Below, piece after piece: positions 1 to 7,820 of a stretch of DNA of 15,458 nucleotides (positions within the stretch are counted from its first letter, which is position 1; the number at the start of each line of letters is the position of its first letter). A program made the translations under genes and the position numbers. The stretch is from positions 1 to 15,458 of the forward strand of contig JAJYAH010000070.1 in assembly GCA_021779635.1 (NCBI GenBank), given 5' to 3'. Source of the DNA: Pseudomonadota bacterium. GTDB lineage: Bacteria > Pseudomonadota > Alphaproteobacteria > Rhizobiales > Xanthobacteraceae. The notes under the pieces were generated by a model. The model searched no databases. It was not told where the DNA came from and was given only the letters and a program-made list of their open reading frames with translations.

Positions 1-1
1 G

Positions 2-436
2 CTTACCCATCTTGATCTCGCAACTTCGCTCCTTCTCTCAGCGGAGGCTTGCGGGGGCGCGGCGAGCTGCATCGACTACACGGTCGAATATCTGAATACG
101 CGCAAGCAGTTCGGCAAGCTGATCGGGTCATATCAATCGCTGAAGCATCCTATCGTCGATGCGCATGTCGCCTATGAACTCGCGCGCTCGCATCTCTACA
201 GCGCGGCGTCGGTTTTCGGGCGGCAGGGCGAAGGCGAGATCGCGGCCCGCATGGCGAAATCCGAGGCGGCGGAGGCGTTGGCATTCGCCGCCGACAGGGC
301 GATCCAATTCCATGGTGGTTTCGGCTTCACCTATCAGTGCGATGCCCAACTCTATCGCCGCCGCGGCATGTGGTGCGAATATCAGTATGGTGACGGGAGC
401 TACCAGCGAGCAAAACTCGCAAAGCTGATGCTTTAG
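2..436 (+). CDS. Acyl-CoA dehydrogenase, C-terminal part (5' end outside window)
   Basis: The open frame enters from the left edge and ends at TAG 434-436, giving about 144 residues. They match the C-terminal helical domain of acyl-CoA dehydrogenases: TRKQFGKLIGSYQSLKH near residues 33-49, corresponding to the R-QFG segment that contacts FAD across the dimer, and IQFHGGFGFT near residues 101-110, the conserved Q-x-HGG-G-T loop. The family catalyses FAD-dependent alpha,beta-desaturation of acyl-CoA thioesters and passes electrons to ETF. The N-terminal and middle domains lie outside the window, so chain-length or substrate class cannot be assigned. The stop codon sits exactly at the likely edge of an IS630 remnant (TA at 434-435), so the last residues may have been changed by that insertion. 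It lies on the same strand as the catabolic operon at 5204-12353 and could belong to the same pathway, but about 4.8 kb of debris separates them. Confidence 0.9.
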   Translation, partial: LTHLDLATSLLLSAEACGGAASCIDYTVEYLNTRKQFGKLIGSYQSLKHPIVDAHVAYELARSHLYSAASVFGRQGEGEIAARMAKSEAAEALAFAADRAIQFHGGFGFTYQCDAQLYRRRGMWCEYQYGDGSYQRAKLAKLML

Positions 437-747
437 AGCCTGATATCTTTATGATGACGCTTATCTCGCGTGAGCGACGTAGTTAGCGCATTCCTCTGGG
501 AGTGAAGTGATCGAGCAGCGTGCCGATGCGTTTCCAAGTGTCCCGGCAGTTCTTTCGGTGGCCTTGCGGAGCAGGTTTTCAACTTGGCGAATACCTGCTC
601 GATCGGATTGAGATCTGGGCTGTAGGGCGGCAGGAAGAACGGCTTGGCGCCAGCGCCGCACGCGGCCTCGATGCAATGCTGCAGAGCAAGGGCGCCGATC
701 CCGCGACCTCCAACAGTCGCTGCGCTGCAAACACGCCGCGACTTCAC
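436..747 (-). pseudogene. IS630-family transposase remnant (C-terminal, frameshifted)
   Basis: Read on the minus strand, the segment encodes LPPYSPDLNPIEQVFAKLK (about 574-633), the hallmark end of IS630/Tc1-type DDE transposases including the catalytic Glu of NPIE. The homology then passes into a second frame (NLLRKATERTAGTLG), a third (IGTLLDHFTP) and back to the second (EECANYVAHAR), so at least three indels have accumulated. The catalytic N-terminal two thirds are not recognisable upstream of about 735. It cannot encode an active enzyme. The left limit is likely the TA at 434-435, because IS630 elements insert at TA; the other boundary is not clear. About 65 bp from 748 to the next gene show nothing recognisable. 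Confidence 0.8.
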
Positions 748-2184
748 GAAATCTATCGGGTGCGCATGTACGAACGAAGCTCAGTACCGTCGTCGGGTTG
801 TAGAGGCTTGCAATGACAGAATATGCATTGGTTGACGCCGACGGTAGTCGACAAAACGACGCAATGTCCGGTGATTGGCGTCACCGGACGGCGATGTCTC
901 AACTCTCGCGTGACGAGCTCCAATTTCGAGCCGCAGCTCTCGATGCAACTGCGATCTTTAGCGTCACCGACATCAATGGAAAAATTGTCGAGGTCAACGG
1001 CAAGTTCTGCGAGATCAGCGGATATTCGCGCGACGAGTTGATCGGACAAGACCACCGGATGTTGAAGTCCGGCGTGCACCCTGCCGAAACCTTTCGGCAG
1101 ATGTACCGCACGATAAGATGCGGCGAGACGTGGCGGGGCAGGCTATGCAACCGGGCCAAGAGTGGGCATTTCTATTGGGTGGACACCGCGATCATTCCGC
1201 GGCGAGATGCACATGGCAACGTAGTCGCTTATACTGCGATCTGCCTTAATGTCACCGAGCGAAAGCAGACGGAAGAGGCGCTTCGACGTGGCGAAACGCT
1301 GCTACGTTCGACCTTGAGGGCACTCAGCGAAGGCGTCGTTGTCCAGGATCGTGATGGGCGTATTATCTCTTGCAATCCAGCTGCCGAGGCAATTCTTGGT
1401 TTGAACCAAAACGAGTTGTCTGATTTTACTTCTGTCGCCCGACATTGGCGGGCCATCCAAGAGGATGGTCGCGACTTCCCAGGAAGTAAGCACCCCGCGA
1501 TGGTGGCACTTGCGACTGGCAAGGCGCAGCATGACGTGGTGGTGGGATTGCGGGGCGACGACGGATCCATCACGTGGATCTCCATCAATTCAGAACCGAT
1601 CTTTGTCGAGGGCAACTTGACGCCGACATCGGTCGTAACGTCGTTTTCCGACATCACAGCTCGTAAGCAAGCCCAAGATTTGCTGACAGAGGCGATCAAC
1701 GCAAGCCCTGACGCATTCGTTGTCTATGACGAGTTGGACCGGTTGATTATTTGCAACGAAGCCTACCGGCAGATGTATGCGCAATCCGCAGCCGCAATTT
1801 ATCCTGGCGCGTCATTCGAGGACGTCTCGTATTGTGGCCTTGAGAACAATCAGTACCCGGAAGCGGGCGAAACGCCTGAACAACGATCCGCCTGGCGTGC
1901 TGAGCGGATGAGGCTGCATCGCGCCCCTTCAACTGATGTCATTCAGCATTTGTCACATGACCGCTTTGTTCAGCTCCGTGAGCGTCGCACAGCCTCTGGC
2001 CACACCGTCGGTTTCCGAGTTGACGTAACCGAGCTCAAGCGTGAGACCGCCAAATTACAGGCGGTGATTGACAATTTCCCCGGCGGTATATCGTTCCTCG
2101 ACGCAGACTACAAACTCGTGGCCTGCAACCAGACTTTCCGCACATTGCTTCAAATCCCTTCGAACCTTTTTGAGCATGGGATGC

Positions 2185-2188
2185 CTAC
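2185..2188. repeat. Target-site duplication CTAC, left copy of IS701-like insertion
   Basis: CTAC at 2185-2188 directly precedes the left terminal inverted repeat and recurs at 3449-3452 directly after the right one. A 4-bp duplication is what IS701-family elements usually make. Joining the flanks with a single copy restores the PAS frame. Confidence 0.85.
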
Positions 2189-2208
2189 CATTACAGTTGC
2201 CGTTTCGC
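2189..2208 (+). repeat. Terminal inverted repeat of IS701-like element (left in window)
   Basis: The outer 13 bp, CATTACAGTTGCC, are repeated exactly in inverse orientation at 3436-3448. Over 20 bp there are two mismatches. The transposase stop codon (complement of 2191-2193) falls within it. Confidence 0.85.
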
Positions 2209-3402
2209 TTTGAGGTGGGCTCGCTGAGCGACCGCCTGATGAGCTCTACGCCAGAGTGACCACGCGATGACGTGTGCGGGTTGTATCCGCCTTCGCGCGA
2301 GCCTGATGGCAATGCGGCGGACTTCCTGGATCGACCATCGGATCAATGACGGCGTGGCTATGGTTTGGCCTTTGTCGTGGTTCGGCGTTTGGTTTTTTTG
2401 GCGCCGGCGGATTGGCGCGATGGCGGATCACCGCCATCATGGCGAAGGCGAGCATCACCATGGAAACGTGGCGATGCCAGCCGTGCCAAGATCTGCTCTC
2501 GTTGTGGTCGAGCCCGAACTCGTTCTTTGCGGTCTCAAAACTGTCCTCGATTGCCCACCGATGGCCTTCGACCTCCACCAGTGTTTCGATCGATGTTGCC
2601 GCTGGGCACCAGGTGGTGAAGAAGGCGAGATCGCCATCGGCGATACGACGACGGATCAGCAGACCGCGTGTCCAAAAGCCCGGATTTTCGTCGTTTGATT
2701 CTCCGACCAGATCAGCCAGCCTTTGCCTGCGCGACGCAGTTGCTGTTCGATGTCGCCAACACCGTAGATCGTATCGCCTGCAACCCACTTGAACGGGACA
2801 GGCGCGACTGTCGCGCGTGCGATCATTCTCGTCGCAAGCTTTGGTTTGGTCGCAAAGCCGGTATCGGGGGGCACGTATGCGGCTTTCAGGCGATCTGGAT
2901 CGTCGGTCCATTCCTTCGGAAGATACAGCGCGCGGTCGATGAAAGCATGACCGTGGCACGAAACGCAGGCCGCGAAGACGCCGATCTGGCAGTTCGTGAT
3001 CTTGCCCGCCGAACCGGTGTACTGACGCGCCACGCCGCACGACGCTTTGCCCTGTTTGAGAAAGCCGGTCTCATCGATCACGAGGACCGCGTCATCGTCC
3101 GCCAAATGCTCGATGACATAATCGCGGACGATATCGCGCAAGGCATCCGCATCCCAATCCCTGTGACCCAGGATCGCCTGTTGCCGCCATGGGCCAGGAT
3201 CGCCTGCGGCCTCAGCGCGCATCCAACCGGTCTTGCGTTGCTCATCTCCAAGCAGACCTTCCAGAAACAAGCCAGCATTCTTCGCAACACGCTCTTGCCC
3301 GAACAATGGACGTATCCGCTTCTTGATCTCCCGAAGCGACGCCGCCCACAACGCAAGCGTCTCTTCAATCGACGCTGTCTGCGTCCACGATGTTCGAATC
3401 AT
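2191..3402 (-). pseudogene. IS701-family transposase, frameshifted and internally deleted
   Basis: The likely start is ATG at 3402-3400 (MIRTSWTQTASIEETL). The first section carries VLVIDETGFLKQGKASCGVA, with the first DDE aspartate, and WVAGDTIYGVGDIEQQL, with the second. After LRRAGKG (about 2720) the family's next 50 or so residues are absent and the reading frame changes: the other frame gives LADL, then WTRGLLIRRRIADGDLAFFT and WAIEDSFETAKNEFGLDHNE, which holds the catalytic Glu. A further shift is needed at an A7 run (complement of 2393-2399), after which the third frame gives SLIRWSIQEVRRIAIRLA and the normal C-terminus ending LKAKRQL. Thus all three catalytic residues survive on paper but in broken frames, and no functional protein is expected. 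Confidence 0.85.
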
Positions 3403-3428
3403 GGTTGCCCATGGATTCAGAAAGCCTC

Positions 3429-3448
3429 GCAAAAAGGCAACTGTAATG
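3429..3448 (-). repeat. Terminal inverted repeat of IS701-like element (right in window)
   Basis: Inverse copy of 2189-2208 with 18 of 20 matches. It is followed directly by the CTAC duplication at 3449-3452. Confidence 0.85.
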
Positions 3449-3452
3449 CTAC
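3449..3452. repeat. Target-site duplication CTAC, right copy
   Basis: Matches 2185-2188. Both copies flank the terminal inverted repeats without any gap. Confidence 0.85.
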
Positions 3453-4067
3453 TCTTGAAATGGTCCTCCGCGCCAACGCCCTGCGCGGCGAATACGGCCC
3501 CGGCGATCCGGATGAACAACGCGCTTGGACCTCGCACGAAAGGGCGAGGCGCATCTGTTCGAGCGGATCCGCCCCGACGGGACAGTGCTCGAGGTTCGCG
3601 GGACGCCCATCCCGGGCGGCGGCTTTATCACAACCTACATGGACGTCACGGCACGGCATCTGGTAGAGAAACAGCTGAACGACAGCGAGCGGCGTGCGCG
3701 CGAACAGGCAGCGACATTGGAGATCACGCTTGCGCATATGAGACAAGGACTGTCCATGTTTGATGCCGATAGTCGACTGATGGTTTGGAATGACCGGTAT
3801 GTTGAGATCTATGGCATGTCGCCAGATATCATCAAGCAGGGCGTTAGTGTCCATGCAATCGTCGAGCACCTGCCACGGATAGGCTACCTTGAAACCGATG
3901 AGCCCGATTGGCAGCAGAAACTCTCCGACAGATGTACCGTTGCGTCAACCGAGCGGTTCAATGACGGACGGGTGATCAGAATCGTCCGTACCCCAATAGA
4001 GGGTAGCGGCTGGGTGGCTACCTCAGGCCGCGCGCGTCAAAGCCTTCGGGTTCAGTTGCCAGTATAG
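3453..4067 (+). pseudogene. Multi-PAS sensor protein, 3' part, frameshifted and truncated
   Basis: Continues the gene at 813 in the same frame after excision of the IS: LRANALRGEYGPGDPDEQ completes the fourth PAS_7-like domain. Near 3517 one nucleotide appears lost, and coding continues in another frame as LDLARKGEAHLFERIRPDG, then GGGFITTYMDVTARH and a heptad-like linker. A fifth PAS follows (LAHMRQGLSMFDADSRLMVW, WNDRYVEIYGMSPDIIKQGV). Homology fades after GSGWVAT around 4020, where family members normally have HEDITER and then an output domain (GGDEF/EAL or kinase). Instead there is a short unrelated tail and TAG at 4065-4067. The gene is therefore broken by insertion, frameshift and 3' truncation. 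The 142 bp from here to 4210 hold no recognisable gene. Confidence 0.8.
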
Positions 4068-4209
4068 CATGATGATTCATGGGTTCACTGCAAGTTGGCG
4101 TCCGACGAGAAATCGGTCTGTTGGAGGATGAAGGCGAGGCGGCGGTTCCGCCGGTGTTGGGTCAAGCGAGCCAACTTTGTGTGGCCGACGGGCACCTTGC
4201 CTGCTTTGC

Positions 4210-5139
4210 TTAAGTTCGGAATCTTACGGCGCGCCGCACCTTCGCCACGCCGGGCCCCGATAGCACCGCTTCGGCCGTCTGCTCGGTGCCAGGGAAGCCG
4301 AAAGTCTCAGACAGTCGTGCAGCGGCGTTGACTGCAAGGCGAACAACACCGCTATCCGCGCTGGTGTCGATTCGACCTGCGCGCGCGAAAATCGTGAGTG
4401 CCATCGTAAGCCGACCTGTCACTCCGAAAACCGGCGCGCAAATCGCGGCGATGCCGCCGCCGCCGCCGTCGGACACCGTCGCAAAGCCTGCGGCTCGCAC
4501 CGCCTTCACGATTGGCTCAAGTTCTGCCTCGCTTCGAGGAGCTTTTTGTCGCCGAAGCAGCTTGTTCTGTTCGAGCTCCCGTCTGATCAGCGGCAATGTC
4601 CGGTCGGGGTCTTCATAGGCGCTGTAAAGAAAGCCCGTCGCGGACCAGGTCATCGGGCAAATGTGCGTGACCGGCACGGTGCTCGCATGGCCATGACGCG
4701 CCTCAACCAGGCGAACGAATTTGGGGCCATGCTCGCCCCACACCGACAGGGCGGCCGTTTCGCCGACCTGATCGACAAGCTGCTCCAGCATCCCGGCTGC
4801 GAAACGCAGCGCGTCGAACCGGCTGAAGCCCATGATTCCCAATTGCAGTGCCATCGGCCCAAGGTCGTAAAGGCCCGTCGCGGAATCCTGCGCGACCAGC
4901 CCGATCCGCGCCAGGCTGACAAGGTAGCGATGGATTTTCGCCGCTGGCGCATGCGCCAGCTTTGCGATGTCGGACAGTCGTTGCAGACCGTCGGATTGCA
5001 GGAGTGCCGTAAGGATCGTACCGGCGAATTCAATCGACTGAATCCCGGCTTGGGCATCGCCGTACGTTTCTTTGCCTGTTTTCAACATCGCGGCGTCCCA
5101 TGACCGGCTCAACATCTGCACTTGACCATAACGTCTCAT
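4210..5139 (-). CDS. IclR-family transcriptional regulator
   Basis: Up to 309 residues. An N-terminal winged helix-turn-helix spans about residues 34-95: SIEFAGTILTALLQ, then LSDIAKLAHAPAAKIHRYLV as recognition region, then GLYDLGPMALQLG. The C-terminal IclR effector domain occupies about 105-290, with SVWGEHGPKFVRLVEARHG and a small-molecule pocket region containing VSDGGGGGIAAICAPVF. IclR proteins are usually dimers that bind a palindromic operator and sense a pathway metabolite. It is transcribed divergently from the SDR/FAD/liv operon, so it is the likely regulator of that operon and of itself. Start choice is uncertain: ATG codons at 5139, 5115 and 5088 are all in frame and none has a strong ribosome-binding site. 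If the promoter overlaps the palindrome at 5159-5174, a start at 5115 or 5088 (MLKTGKETYG) leaves a more normal leader. Confidence 0.9.
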   Translation of the reverse strand: MRRYGQVQMLSRSWDAAMLKTGKETYGDAQAGIQSIEFAGTILTALLQSDGLQRLSDIAKLAHAPAAKIHRYLVSLARIGLVAQDSATGLYDLGPMALQLGIMGFSRFDALRFAAGMLEQLVDQVGETAALSVWGEHGPKFVRLVEARHGHASTVPVTHICPMTWSATGFLYSAYEDPDRTLPLIRRELEQNKLLRRQKAPRSEAELEPIVKAVRAAGFATVSDGGGGGIAAICAPVFGVTGRLTMALTIFARAGRIDTSADSGVVRLAVNAAARLSETFGFPGTEQTAEAVLSGPGVAKVRRAVRFRT

Positions 5140-5152
5140 ATGCGACTATGTT

Positions 5153-5181
5153 TGTATAGCGTAATTAATTACGCATTGTAA
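5153..5181. promoter_or_regulatory. Divergent promoter region with 16-bp palindromic operator candidate
   Basis: A perfect palindrome, GCGTAATTAATTACGC, lies at 5159-5174 in the AT-rich gap between the IclR gene and the SDR operon. On the minus strand it is framed by a TTACAA (complement of 5176-5181) and a TATACA (complement of 5153-5158) exactly 17 bp apart, a usable though weak sigma70-type spacing. The palindrome would fill the spacer of the regulator's own promoter, so binding there could repress it. On the plus strand TAAAAT at 5179-5184 is a possible -10 for the operon, without a convincing -35, as expected for an activated promoter. The palindrome is seen directly; its use by IclR is inference. 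Confidence 0.6.
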
Positions 5182-5203
5182 AATAAATTGGGAATGACGT
5201 CTG

Positions 5204-6022
5204 GTGGGTGCAAAGAGTTCAGTTACATACACGGCGCGTGACGCCGACGTTATTGCCACGGGAATTGCCGGCCTGTTGTCGGGTGACGTTGCGATCGTCA
5301 CGGGTGCCGCGCAAGACAACGGCGCTGGGATCGCAAGAGGTCTGGCGCAGAGCGGCGCGGCAGTGCCGCTCGCCGACATCGATCTTGATGGTGCGCTCGT
5401 TGTTGCATCTGACATAACCAGAGCCGGCGGAATGGCGAGCGCGGTCGCGCTTGACGTCGCCGACCGGGCCCAGTGCGCCGACGTCGCTCGTAAGGCGCAA
5501 GAGCAGTACGGGCCGGTGTCCATTCTCATCAACAACGTCGGCATTTTCCGTCGCGCGGAGATCGACACTCCTGAGTTTCTAGAATCCGCGGCGCTGCAAT
5601 GGCGCGTCAACGTCGAAGGCTCGTTGAACATGGCGCAGGCGCTCGTCGCGCAACTGCGCCAGACGCAGGGCCGCATCGTCAACATTGCATCGATCGCTTC
5701 CTTTATCGCCTACAGGCGCAATGTGGTCGGCTATGCGGCGAGCAAAGGCGCGGTTGTACAGTTGACGAAGGGATTGGCCGCCGATCTCGCCGCCAATGGA
5801 ATTCGCGTCAACGCCATAGCGCCAGGTCTGATCGCGACGCCGCTCACTGCGGCGTTACGCTCGCAGCCCGCGGTGATGGAAGAGCTGTTCGCCCACGCCT
5901 TGATGAAGCGATTTGCCGAGCCCGAAGAACTGGTCGGTGCGGTTCTGTCTCTGACCTCGCGTCTTTCCACTTTCGTCACCGGCGCCATCATGCCCGTCGA
6001 CGGCGGCTTTCTAGCAATCTGA
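5204..6022 (+). CDS. Short-chain dehydrogenase/reductase (SDR), operon gene 1
   Basis: A 272-residue classical SDR. The NAD(P)-binding TGAAQDNGAGIA starts at residue 33, the NN-G motif is at 110-113 (NNVG rather than NNAG), and the catalytic Ser/Tyr/Lys are S163 (NIASIAS), Y177 and K181 (YAASK). VNAIAPGLIATP follows, and the protein ends PVDGGFLAI. It should catalyse NAD(P)-dependent oxidation or reduction of an alcohol/ketone. GTG at 5204 is used because no in-frame ATG precedes the Rossmann fold; GGGA about 10 nt upstream is a modest ribosome-binding site. The extra residues (about 26) before the fold leave the start uncertain. It is first in the operon, its stop overlapping the ribosome-binding site of the FAD enzyme. 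It is clearly similar to the SDR at 13532-14338. Confidence 0.9.
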   Translation: MGAKSSVTYTARDADVIATGIAGLLSGDVAIVTGAAQDNGAGIARGLAQSGAAVPLADIDLDGALVVASDITRAGGMASAVALDVADRAQCADVARKAQEQYGPVSILINNVGIFRRAEIDTPEFLESAALQWRVNVEGSLNMAQALVAQLRQTQGRIVNIASIASFIAYRRNVVGYAASKGAVVQLTKGLAADLAANGIRVNAIAPGLIATPLTAALRSQPAVMEELFAHALMKRFAEPEELVGAVLSLTSRLSTFVTGAIMPVDGGFLAI

Positions 6023-6033
6023 AGGATATCAAG

Positions 6034-7788
6034 ATGGGCAATTCCGATCATCAAGGCGTCGTCCCGGGCCAGCTCGAAGAGCCGGAGGTTATGACCTGCG
6101 ATCTGTTGGTGGCGGGATCCGGCGCGGGCGGCATGACGACCGCAATTGTCGCGCGCAAGAATGGTCTCGACGTTATCGTCGCCGAAAAAGAGCCGGTGAT
6201 GGGCGGAACGACAGCGCTGTCCGGCGGCTATCTCTGGGTGCCGAACAACACGATCAACAAGGCGGCCGGCACTAAGGACAGCGTCGATGCAGCGCGCACC
6301 TATTTGCAGTATGAAGCCGGCAACCAGTTCGATGCCGATCGTGTCGAGGCATTCCTGCGCGAAGGTCCGCGCATGGTCGATTTCATGCAGGAGAATACCG
6401 AAGTCCGGTTCGATCCTGCGATCGCGTTTTCAGACTATCATCCCGATGCGCCCGGCGGGCTGCCGGGTGGGCGCTCGATCCTGACGCGCCCGGTGCGCGG
6501 CTCGATGCTGGCCGAGGATCTCGGCAAGGTTCGCCGCGCAAGGCCCGAATTGACGCTGTTCGGCCTGACCATCGGCTCTGGCAAAGAGCTGTGGCACTTC
6601 TATCGCGCAACGCGGAAAATCTCGTCGGCGGCCTATGTCGCCCGCCGCCTTTTCCTCCATGGGCTCGATCTTCTGACGCACGGCCGCGGGATGCTGCTCT
6701 CCAACGGCAATGCGCTGTCTGCGCGGTTGCTCCGCACCGCCCGCGATCTCGACATTCCGGTCTGGCTGGATAGTCCAGTGCGATCCTTGACCCGGAACGA
6801 GGAGGGCGCAGTTACCGGTGCGCTGGTTAGAACGCCACAGGGCTTGCGCCGGATCGTCGCGCGCAAGGGCGTCGTACTCGCATGTGGAGGATTCTCGCAG
6901 GACGTCGAGCGCCGCAAGAGCCTCTACCCACATGCAGCCGCCGAGGGAGAGCATGTCTCGTCGGCAAGTCCGGGCAATACCGGCGACGGTGTGCGGCTCG
7001 GCCAGTCGGTGGGCGGCAACGTCGTCGAAGGCTATCCCAATCATGGCGCGTGGGCGCCGACCAGCCTCGTTCCACGCAAGGATGGCACCAAGGGCCCGTT
7101 CCCGCACTTCATCGATCGCGGCAAACCCGGCGTCATCGCCGTCCTGCGCAACGGACGGCGTTTCGTTAACGAAGCCAACAGCTATCATGACTTCGTGCAG
7201 GCAATGGTTCGTGCAACGCCGCGCGAGTCGGTGGTCGAAGCATTTCTGATTGTCGATCACCGCACCATCCGGCGCTATGGGCTCGGTTATGTGAAGCCAG
7301 CTCCGCTGCCCCTCGGTCCCGCCATCCGCTCGGGCTATCTGATCCGCGGCGAGACGCTCGCCGAACTTGCGCGCAACGCCGGTATCGACGCTTCGCAACT
7401 CGACGCCGTGGTTGCGCAGTGGAACGCTGATCTGAAGTCCGGCGTCGACAGTGCCTTCGGCAAGGGCAGCACCGCTTACAATCGCTTCCACGGCGATCCC
7501 GAGGTCAGCCCGAATCCATGCATGGCGCCGATCGCAACGGCGCCGTTTTACGCGGTGCGCGTCATTCCTGGCGATATCGGCACCTTCACGGGTCTGCGCG
7601 CCGATGCCAAAGCGCGCGTTCTCGATGCGACCATGCGACCGGTGCCGGGGCTGTACGCCGCCGGGAATGACATGGCGAGCGTCGCAGGCGGCAATTACGT
7701 CGGCGGCGGCATCACGCTTGGGCCAGCGATGACGTTCGGATACATCGCTGCCCGGCACGCCGCCGGGATTGAAGAAAAAACAAGCTGA
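6034..7788 (+). CDS. FAD-dependent dehydrogenase (3-ketosteroid dehydrogenase / fumarate reductase flavoprotein type)
   Basis: 584 residues of the FAD_binding_2 family. The dinucleotide-binding GSGAGG lies at 28-33, the ribose-binding acidic residue is E51, and EKEPVMGGTTALSGG follows. The second FAD-contacting segment, LYAAGNDMASVAGGNYVGGG, is near residues 540-559, followed by a helix ending in AARHA. The family includes 3-ketosteroid delta1- and delta4-dehydrogenases, fumarate reductase-like subunits and related enzymes that desaturate ring or acid substrates. No signal peptide or heme-binding motif is visible, so it is probably cytoplasmic. ATG 6034 has AAGGA 7 nt upstream, and that site overlaps the end of the SDR gene, implying coupled translation. 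Close pairing with an SDR suggests stepwise oxidation of one substrate. The exact substrate cannot be told from the sequence. Confidence 0.9.
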   Translation: MGNSDHQGVVPGQLEEPEVMTCDLLVAGSGAGGMTTAIVARKNGLDVIVAEKEPVMGGTTALSGGYLWVPNNTINKAAGTKDSVDAARTYLQYEAGNQFDADRVEAFLREGPRMVDFMQENTEVRFDPAIAFSDYHPDAPGGLPGGRSILTRPVRGSMLAEDLGKVRRARPELTLFGLTIGSGKELWHFYRATRKISSAAYVARRLFLHGLDLLTHGRGMLLSNGNALSARLLRTARDLDIPVWLDSPVRSLTRNEEGAVTGALVRTPQGLRRIVARKGVVLACGGFSQDVERRKSLYPHAAAEGEHVSSASPGNTGDGVRLGQSVGGNVVEGYPNHGAWAPTSLVPRKDGTKGPFPHFIDRGKPGVIAVLRNGRRFVNEANSYHDFVQAMVRATPRESVVEAFLIVDHRTIRRYGLGYVKPAPLPLGPAIRSGYLIRGETLAELARNAGIDASQLDAVVAQWNADLKSGVDSAFGKGSTAYNRFHGDPEVSPNPCMAPIATAPFYAVRVIPGDIGTFTGLRADAKARVLDATMRPVPGLYAAGNDMASVAGGNYVGGGITLGPAMTFGYIAARHAAGIEEKTS

Positions 7789-7820
7789 GCATTCGCGTCA
7801 GCCAATACAGGGAGGAAATA

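Larger units (their letters stand above)
813..2213 (+). pseudogene. Multi-PAS sensor protein, 5' part, interrupted by IS701-like element
   Basis: ATG 813 has AGAGG about 7 nt upstream. The product is a chain of PAS sensory domains: roughly residues 40-155 (VEVNGKFCEISGYSRDELIG, ending in a PAC-like NVTERK), 165-280 (ISCNPAAEAILG, ending SDITARK), 285-400 (IICNEAYRQMYA, ending VDVTELK), and the start of a fourth from about 405 (ISFLDADYKLVACNQTF), of the PAS_7-like kind common in alphaproteobacterial GGDEF/EAL or histidine-kinase proteins. No membrane segment or signal peptide is visible, so a cytoplasmic sensor is likely. True coding ends at 2188; the final residues to the TGA at 2213 are read from the IS end. 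The frame resumes at 3453 after removal of the IS and one copy of the CTAC duplication. Codon use looks less GC-biased than in the liv operon. What the sensor controlled cannot be known, since the output domain is absent. Confidence 0.85.
2189..3448 (-). mobile_element. IS701-family-like insertion sequence, internally deleted
   Basis: A 1260-bp element with terminal inverted repeats matching at 18 of 20 positions (2189-2208 and 3429-3448; the outer 13 bp, CATTACAGTTGCC, are identical) and a 4-bp CTAC direct repeat on both sides. The transposase gene lies on the minus strand and fills almost the whole element, its stop codon lying inside the 2189-2208 repeat. Typical members are nearer 1.4 kb; the shortfall of about 150 bp fits the internal deletion seen in the transposase. 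Because both ends look intact, it could in principle be mobilised in trans by a full-length relative. Confidence 0.85.

Noticed and set aside
2668..3666. Long plus-strand ORF (332 codons) across the IS701-like element
   Set aside because: It is antisense to recognisable transposase sequence and crosses the IS boundary into the PAS gene, so it is not a real gene.
4095..4331. Small ORF between the PAS remnant and the IclR gene
   Set aside because: It overlaps the 3' end of the IclR gene and has no ribosome-binding site or recognisable motif; the complementary frame was also uninformative.
5599..6033. In-frame open extension upstream of the FAD dehydrogenase start
   Set aside because: It overlaps the SDR gene in another frame, has the Arg-rich composition of a shadow frame, and the real start at 6034 has a good ribosome-binding site and correct family N-terminus.
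6430..7758. Long minus-strand ORF (442 codons) antisense to the FAD dehydrogenase
   Set aside because: Its translation shows no domain and is typical of a codon-bias shadow in GC-rich DNA; the plus strand encodes a clear FAD enzyme.
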